A DNA stretch of 64,000 nucleotides from Microcoleus sp. bin48.metabat.b7b8b9.023 (GTDB taxonomy: Bacteria > Cyanobacteriota > Cyanobacteriia > Cyanobacteriales > Microcoleaceae), in the NCBI RefSeq assembly GCF_013299185.1, contig NZ_JAAFKG010000019.1:1-64000 (forward strand), in the 5' to 3' direction. The position numbers and the translations under genes were made by a program. The notes under the pieces were generated by a model. That model was not told the origin of the DNA. It worked only from the letters and a program-made list of their open reading frames with translations, and searched no databases. Shown piece after piece: positions 60,874-64,000 of the stretch. Position 1 is the first letter of the stretch. Each line of letters begins with the position of its first letter.

Positions 60874-61179
60874 GTTTGTTAGAGCGGAGGTTATAATTTA
60901 AATGACAAAAATTTGTTTTTTACCAATCGTAGGGTGCGTCGCCATGAAAAAAACCTAACTAAGTACCAAAAATCTCAGAGCGACGCACCTGTGGTTGATA
61001 GTTCTTATCAATAAACCTCAATTTTTTTGAGAGCAAAACTTGGTAAAAAATGTGTTATGGCCTTTCTCAAAAAGATGAGGTATGACTGACAGCTTATATA
61101 ACCACTTAAAATAAGAGGGCTAAAGCCCAACAACGTACCCCATCTTTCTGAGAACCGCTATATCAAAAGGAAAAATTAA
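60874..61179. repeat. Gap with family H palindrome and family B MITE
   Basis: Family H at 60928-60990 (GTAGGGTGCGTCGCCATG ... AGAGCGACGCACC). Family B at about 61056-61172 ending GAACCGCTATATC, 7 bp before the AAAGGA SD of the ferredoxin gene. The MITE thus forms most of the ferredoxin upstream region. Confidence 0.8.
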
Positions 61180-61416
61180 ATGATAAAGATTGTTTTTTTG
61201 CCAGATAATGTGACAGTCGAAGCAGAAGCGGGAGAGCTTTTGCTAGATGTAGCCAAACGTGCAGGGGTTTCTATTCCTACTGGTTGTATGATGGGTTCTT
61301 GTCATGCTTGTGAAGTAGAAATTGATGACGGGGAGGCGATTTGTGCTTGTATTTCCGGCATACCTTCGGGGAAAAAGCAAGTTACAATTAATGTGTATGT
61401 CGATCCGACTTGGTAA
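61180..61416 (+). CDS. [2Fe-2S] ferredoxin, short plant-type
   Basis: 78 aa. The cluster motif is GCMMGSCHACEVEIDDGEAI: C-x4-C-x2-C followed by a fourth cysteine in ICACIS. The beta-grasp start IKIVFLPDNVTVEAEAGELL fits. It is shorter than PetF (~98 aa) and lacks several of its acidic surface residues, so it likely serves a specific redox partner and not photosystem I. ATG with AAAGGA 8 nt upstream. A zinc-ribbon protein gene follows after 28 bp. Confidence 0.93.
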   Translation: MIKIVFLPDNVTVEAEAGELLLDVAKRAGVSIPTGCMMGSCHACEVEIDDGEAICACISGIPSGKKQVTINVYVDPTW

Positions 61417-61444
61417 TCGATATATTTTTTAATGGCATCTTTGT

Positions 61445-61723
61445 ATGAGCGATCGACAATTTAAGCCCTGTCCCATCTGTTCCATCCCATCGCCATATTG
61501 GGATCGATATCCCCGTCTAGTATGTTCGACTTGCCGTAGCAAAGCCTGTGACAGTCAAGGGCGCAAGGTACAATTTTTTAACAACTCCATGGATGGAGGT
61601 GTTGAGGCTGTCGTAGTGGATACTCAAGAAGAGTATCCCAGCCAGCTTTGCTATATTGAAGGGGTCAAGTGTTGGGCCGAGGAAGGGAGATATGGCGGTA
61701 TTGCGATCGAGGTGTGCGATTGA
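61445..61723 (+). CDS. Zinc-ribbon-like small protein, 92 aa
   Basis: The N-terminal half has CPICSIPSPYWDRYPRLVC and CSTCRSKACD, two Cys-x2-Cys pairs that would bind zinc. The C-terminal half (VEAVVVDTQEEYPSQLCYIE, KCWAEEGRYGGIAIEV) looks like a small beta domain. It probably shares a transcript with the ferredoxin gene 28 bp upstream. I do not recognise a named family. Confidence 0.72.
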   Translation: MSDRQFKPCPICSIPSPYWDRYPRLVCSTCRSKACDSQGRKVQFFNNSMDGGVEAVVVDTQEEYPSQLCYIEGVKCWAEEGRYGGIAIEVCD

Positions 61724-62092
61724 TTGATACGCCGTTGTTTCTGACTGCCTTGTAATTGTCAAGTAGGGTGTGTTAATGTGCAGAAATGCGATCGCACTTT
61801 TAAATATTTCAATCGTCACCCACAGATTCGTTCGTAGTGCGGACTTAAGTCCGCATTTCTGAGGACTAAAGTCCTCACTACAAACTAATCTTATCGGTTC
61901 GTAGTGCGGACTTTAGTCCGCAGAAAGAAGGACTAAAGTCCTCACTATAGCATTTATCAGAAAGATGAGGTATGAATGTAAATGGAGTTTTTGATGCGAC
62001 CTCGCTTACTATATAATCACTCTCAGAGGGCTGAAGCCCAACAACGTACCTTACCTATTTGAGAAAGGCTATACTAACCGACTACTACTTAA
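61724..62092. repeat. Gap with two family D palindromes and one family B MITE
   Basis: Family D at 61829-61883 and 61897-61950. Family B at about 61947-62075 (CTATAGCATTTATCAGAAAG ... GAGAAAGGCTATACT), directly abutting or overlapping the second family D copy, whose right arm ends at CCTCACTATAG: the MITE appears to have inserted into its terminus. No gene. Confidence 0.8.
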
Positions 62093-63439
62093 TTATTTTT
62101 GCCATTCTTGCTGTTTTTTGCGAGCAGATTGCAGCCATTTTTGAGATTCGGGATAAACAGTTGTCCCAGGTTTGACAGATTCTAATTGATTGATAATCTG
62201 TTGCAATTGGCTGAGGGCGTAACCAGGATTTTGACTGGGAGAATTTACATTATTTTGCAAGTTAGCAAACAAACTTTTAGCTTCTTGTAAAGCTTTGGCA
62301 GAATCTTTTTCTGCTTGGACTCTAATCTGGGAAATTCCTAAATTTTTCTGGTATTGGGCGAGTTTGGTTTGAGCATCGAGATAGCCCGGGTTATCGACAG
62401 GAATCATTTTCAGTCGGTTAATTGCTTCTTCCCACAATCCTGCTATTTGTTCCCACTGTGCGGCTGGATGTGGCGGTTTTTGGGAGGCGACGGCGGCAGA
62501 AAAAGCAAATTCTTTGGCTGCTTCAATTAAGTTGTCGGCGTGTACCGAACCGGTGGCGATTCCTCCCATTGCTTGAAAATCTCTCTGCGCTGCTTGGAGT
62601 TTTTTCTTAGCAGTTTCTCCGGCGAGGGTTTCGGCGGGAATTTGATTGAGTTTATCGATCGCACTTTGCCAATTTCCAGTCGCTTTTTGCCTGTCGGCGG
62701 CAGTTTTCGCTTGCTGGTACTGCTGTTTTGCGGCGTCGAGAGTTTGTTCGACTTGATTTAACTCAGCAAAAGCATTTTTTTGCTGAAAAATTTGAGCATC
62801 CATCCGCCCGATATTTTTGCGGGCGGCTTGAAATTCATCCACTGTAAAGCGCCAAGTGCAGCCGGAAAAAGAGCAATAAGTTTTTGGATAGTAGCCGAGG
62901 AACCACACCGGCAAAGCATCGAGGTGTTTTTGAGCTTGTTTTACTTTCGTGTCGCCATATTCAAAATCTGCCGCAGCCGTAGCTTTGTTAACCAGTTGAT
63001 CGGATTGTTCCACGAGGGCGATCGCCTGTCGGTAATTGTAATCCATACTAATAAAGCTAGGCAGCAGCAGGATCGGCATAGTGTTCGCCACGGGCCACCG
63101 AATCATCGGGAAAGGCAGGTTAATCAGCCAAATTATCCCCCCTGCGCCACCCAGCAAACCGCCAACCCAGATGATTTTATCAAACAATCCGGGCGCGCGG
63201 TTGGCTTTGACAGCAGCTTTGAGAGCTTCTTCGCTGAATGTGGGAAATTCGTCTTTGAAAGTATCGCGGATTTCTTCTCTGGATGCGAAAGTGCCGTTTT
63301 GCGATCGCAATTTCTCCAGCCGCTTCATCACCATCTTGCGGTAAACCCCACCCGCTAGAGCATCATCAGCCGCGCACTTGTCAACTTCCGCCCGTAAAAT
63401 GTCAAAAGCTCGATCGGTAAGACGCCCCATAAAACTCAC
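62093..63439 (-). CDS. Hypothetical membrane protein with extended coiled-coil region
   Basis: 448 aa. Soluble N-terminus (1-85, ILRAEVDKCAADDALAGGVY), one or two hydrophobic segments (about 86-130, IIWVGGLLGGAGGIIWLINL, VANTMPILLLPSFIS), then a long helical part (about 140-448) of repeated A/Q/K-rich helices (LNQIPAETLAGETAKKKLQA, INRLKMIPVDNPGYLDAQTK) that look like degenerate helical repeats with an NPGY signature. Cys187 and Cys192 are in TYCSFSGCTW. Start ATG with AAGGTGAG upstream. Conserved-looking but of unknown function. Confidence 0.75.
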   Translation of the reverse strand: MSFMGRLTDRAFDILRAEVDKCAADDALAGGVYRKMVMKRLEKLRSQNGTFASREEIRDTFKDEFPTFSEEALKAAVKANRAPGLFDKIIWVGGLLGGAGGIIWLINLPFPMIRWPVANTMPILLLPSFISMDYNYRQAIALVEQSDQLVNKATAAADFEYGDTKVKQAQKHLDALPVWFLGYYPKTYCSFSGCTWRFTVDEFQAARKNIGRMDAQIFQQKNAFAELNQVEQTLDAAKQQYQQAKTAADRQKATGNWQSAIDKLNQIPAETLAGETAKKKLQAAQRDFQAMGGIATGSVHADNLIEAAKEFAFSAAVASQKPPHPAAQWEQIAGLWEEAINRLKMIPVDNPGYLDAQTKLAQYQKNLGISQIRVQAEKDSAKALQEAKSLFANLQNNVNSPSQNPGYALSQLQQIINQLESVKPGTTVYPESQKWLQSARKKQQEWQK

Positions 63440-63567
63440 CTTAATGTTGCAAGGAGGCTCCCGCTATAACGAAGTTTAGCAGCGAGAGGAATTACAACCA
63501 GTATAAAACGTGCGACAGCACAACGGCGATAATTAAGCTATTCTCATAGAAGTGAGTTTTTGGTGAG

Positions 63568-64000
63568 ATGAAACAAGTCCTGACCTTAGTTGTAAAGTTT
63601 CAAGCCAGTACCGAACAGCAACAATTGTTCTCCCAGATGGCTGATGCTTTTGCGTCGGCTTGTAACTGGATTAATCAAAATGTTAATCCTAACCTAACCA
63701 ACAAAAACTCAATCCAAGCTGTCTGCTACAAAGACGTAAAAGACCAGTTTGGACTAACAGCTAACCATGTAGTTAGAGCTTGCGCTAGAGTCGGAGCTAA
63801 CCGTCTGACAGCTCTTCAGAAAGGGAAAAAGGTTAAGAGCTTTAAACCAACTAGCTTTGATTGCGATGCCAGAACTTTTCGATTTATCGAAGAAAATTGG
63901 ACTGTTAGCATTAGCACCACAGGAAAACGATTAATTTCTCCAATCAGAGCTAGTAACTACCATCGCGGTAAATTAGCTGGGCAAAACCCTACTTCGGCTC
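63568..64000 (+). CDS. tnpB: RNA-guided endonuclease TnpB, 5' part (runs off the window)
   Basis: Partial CDS of 144 codons continuing past the window end. It starts MKQVLTLVVKFQASTEQQQL and includes the N-terminal helical domain (ADAFASACNWINQNVNPNLT, VVRACARVGANRL, KKVKSFKPTSFDCDARTFRF). SD GGTGAG lies just before the ATG. This protein is clearly a different subgroup from the tnpB at 32579-33712 (little shared sequence). The RuvC motifs would lie beyond the window. The left end of the element is somewhere in 63440-63567. Confidence 0.88.
   Translation, partial: MKQVLTLVVKFQASTEQQQLFSQMADAFASACNWINQNVNPNLTNKNSIQAVCYKDVKDQFGLTANHVVRACARVGANRLTALQKGKKVKSFKPTSFDCDARTFRFIEENWTVSISTTGKRLISPIRASNYHRGKLAGQNPTSA

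Overview
The window is chromosomal DNA of a filamentous, non-marine cyanobacterium, most likely of the Oscillatoriales/Microcoleaceae type. The grounds are the very frequent HIP1 octamer GCGATCGC, GTCAACT-type short tandem repeats, dense palindromic intergenic repeats, and genes confined or nearly confined to cyanobacteria (PipX next to PipY, SepF, DUF3119, DUF3086, Ycf66). Genus assignment is inference; nothing here fixes it.

Layout. 0-10 kb: GNAT acetyltransferase, sucrase/ferredoxin-like protein, JmjC-type oxygenase with a small unrecognised ORF upstream, RlmL-like rRNA methyltransferase, cyclophilin, prohibitin-like protein, then an RNA-repair pair (RNA ligase and HD-phosphatase/polynucleotide kinase), then a truncated alcohol dehydrogenase. 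10-18 kb: mutS, two membrane proteins, tRNA-Gly(UCC), and a uvrC carrying an in-frame expansion of an intergenic repeat. 18-24 kb: a polar/neutral amino-acid ABC transporter operon (NatFGH/Bzt type) interrupted by a nuclease-fold-like ORF. 24-36 kb: a 1.7-kaa hybrid histidine kinase, a fasciclin protein, and an MlaE permease separated from its DUF3119-DUF3086 partners by an IS200/IS605-type tnpB element. 36-45 kb: plsY, a second copy of the nuclease-like ORF, the proC-sepF-pipY-pipX group, acpS, an ECF transporter T component, der. 45-56 kb: nupC, an ARD-like cupin, a CBS protein, and an ECF sigma/cupin anti-sigma pair divergent from DUF4331, TPR and RcnA/NicO-like genes, with two near-identical ECF-type promoters in the divergent gap. 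56-64 kb: ycf66, cobQ, a [2Fe-2S] ferredoxin, a coiled-coil membrane protein and the 5' part of a second tnpB.

Most genes are housekeeping and intact. The unusual part is the repeat load. At least five palindromic or MITE-like families and 7-bp STRRs fill nearly every gap; they nest inside one another and have entered coding sequences in frame (GNAT tail, sucrase/ferredoxin tail, UvrC, NatH-type permease, NicO transporter). The most system-like findings are (a) the ECF sigma/cupin cluster with twin promoters and a probable metal exporter, (b) the RNA-repair pair, (c) the in-frame repeat insertions, and (d) a dispersed element of about 105 bp with a variable hairpin that always sits beside a GTCAACT array.
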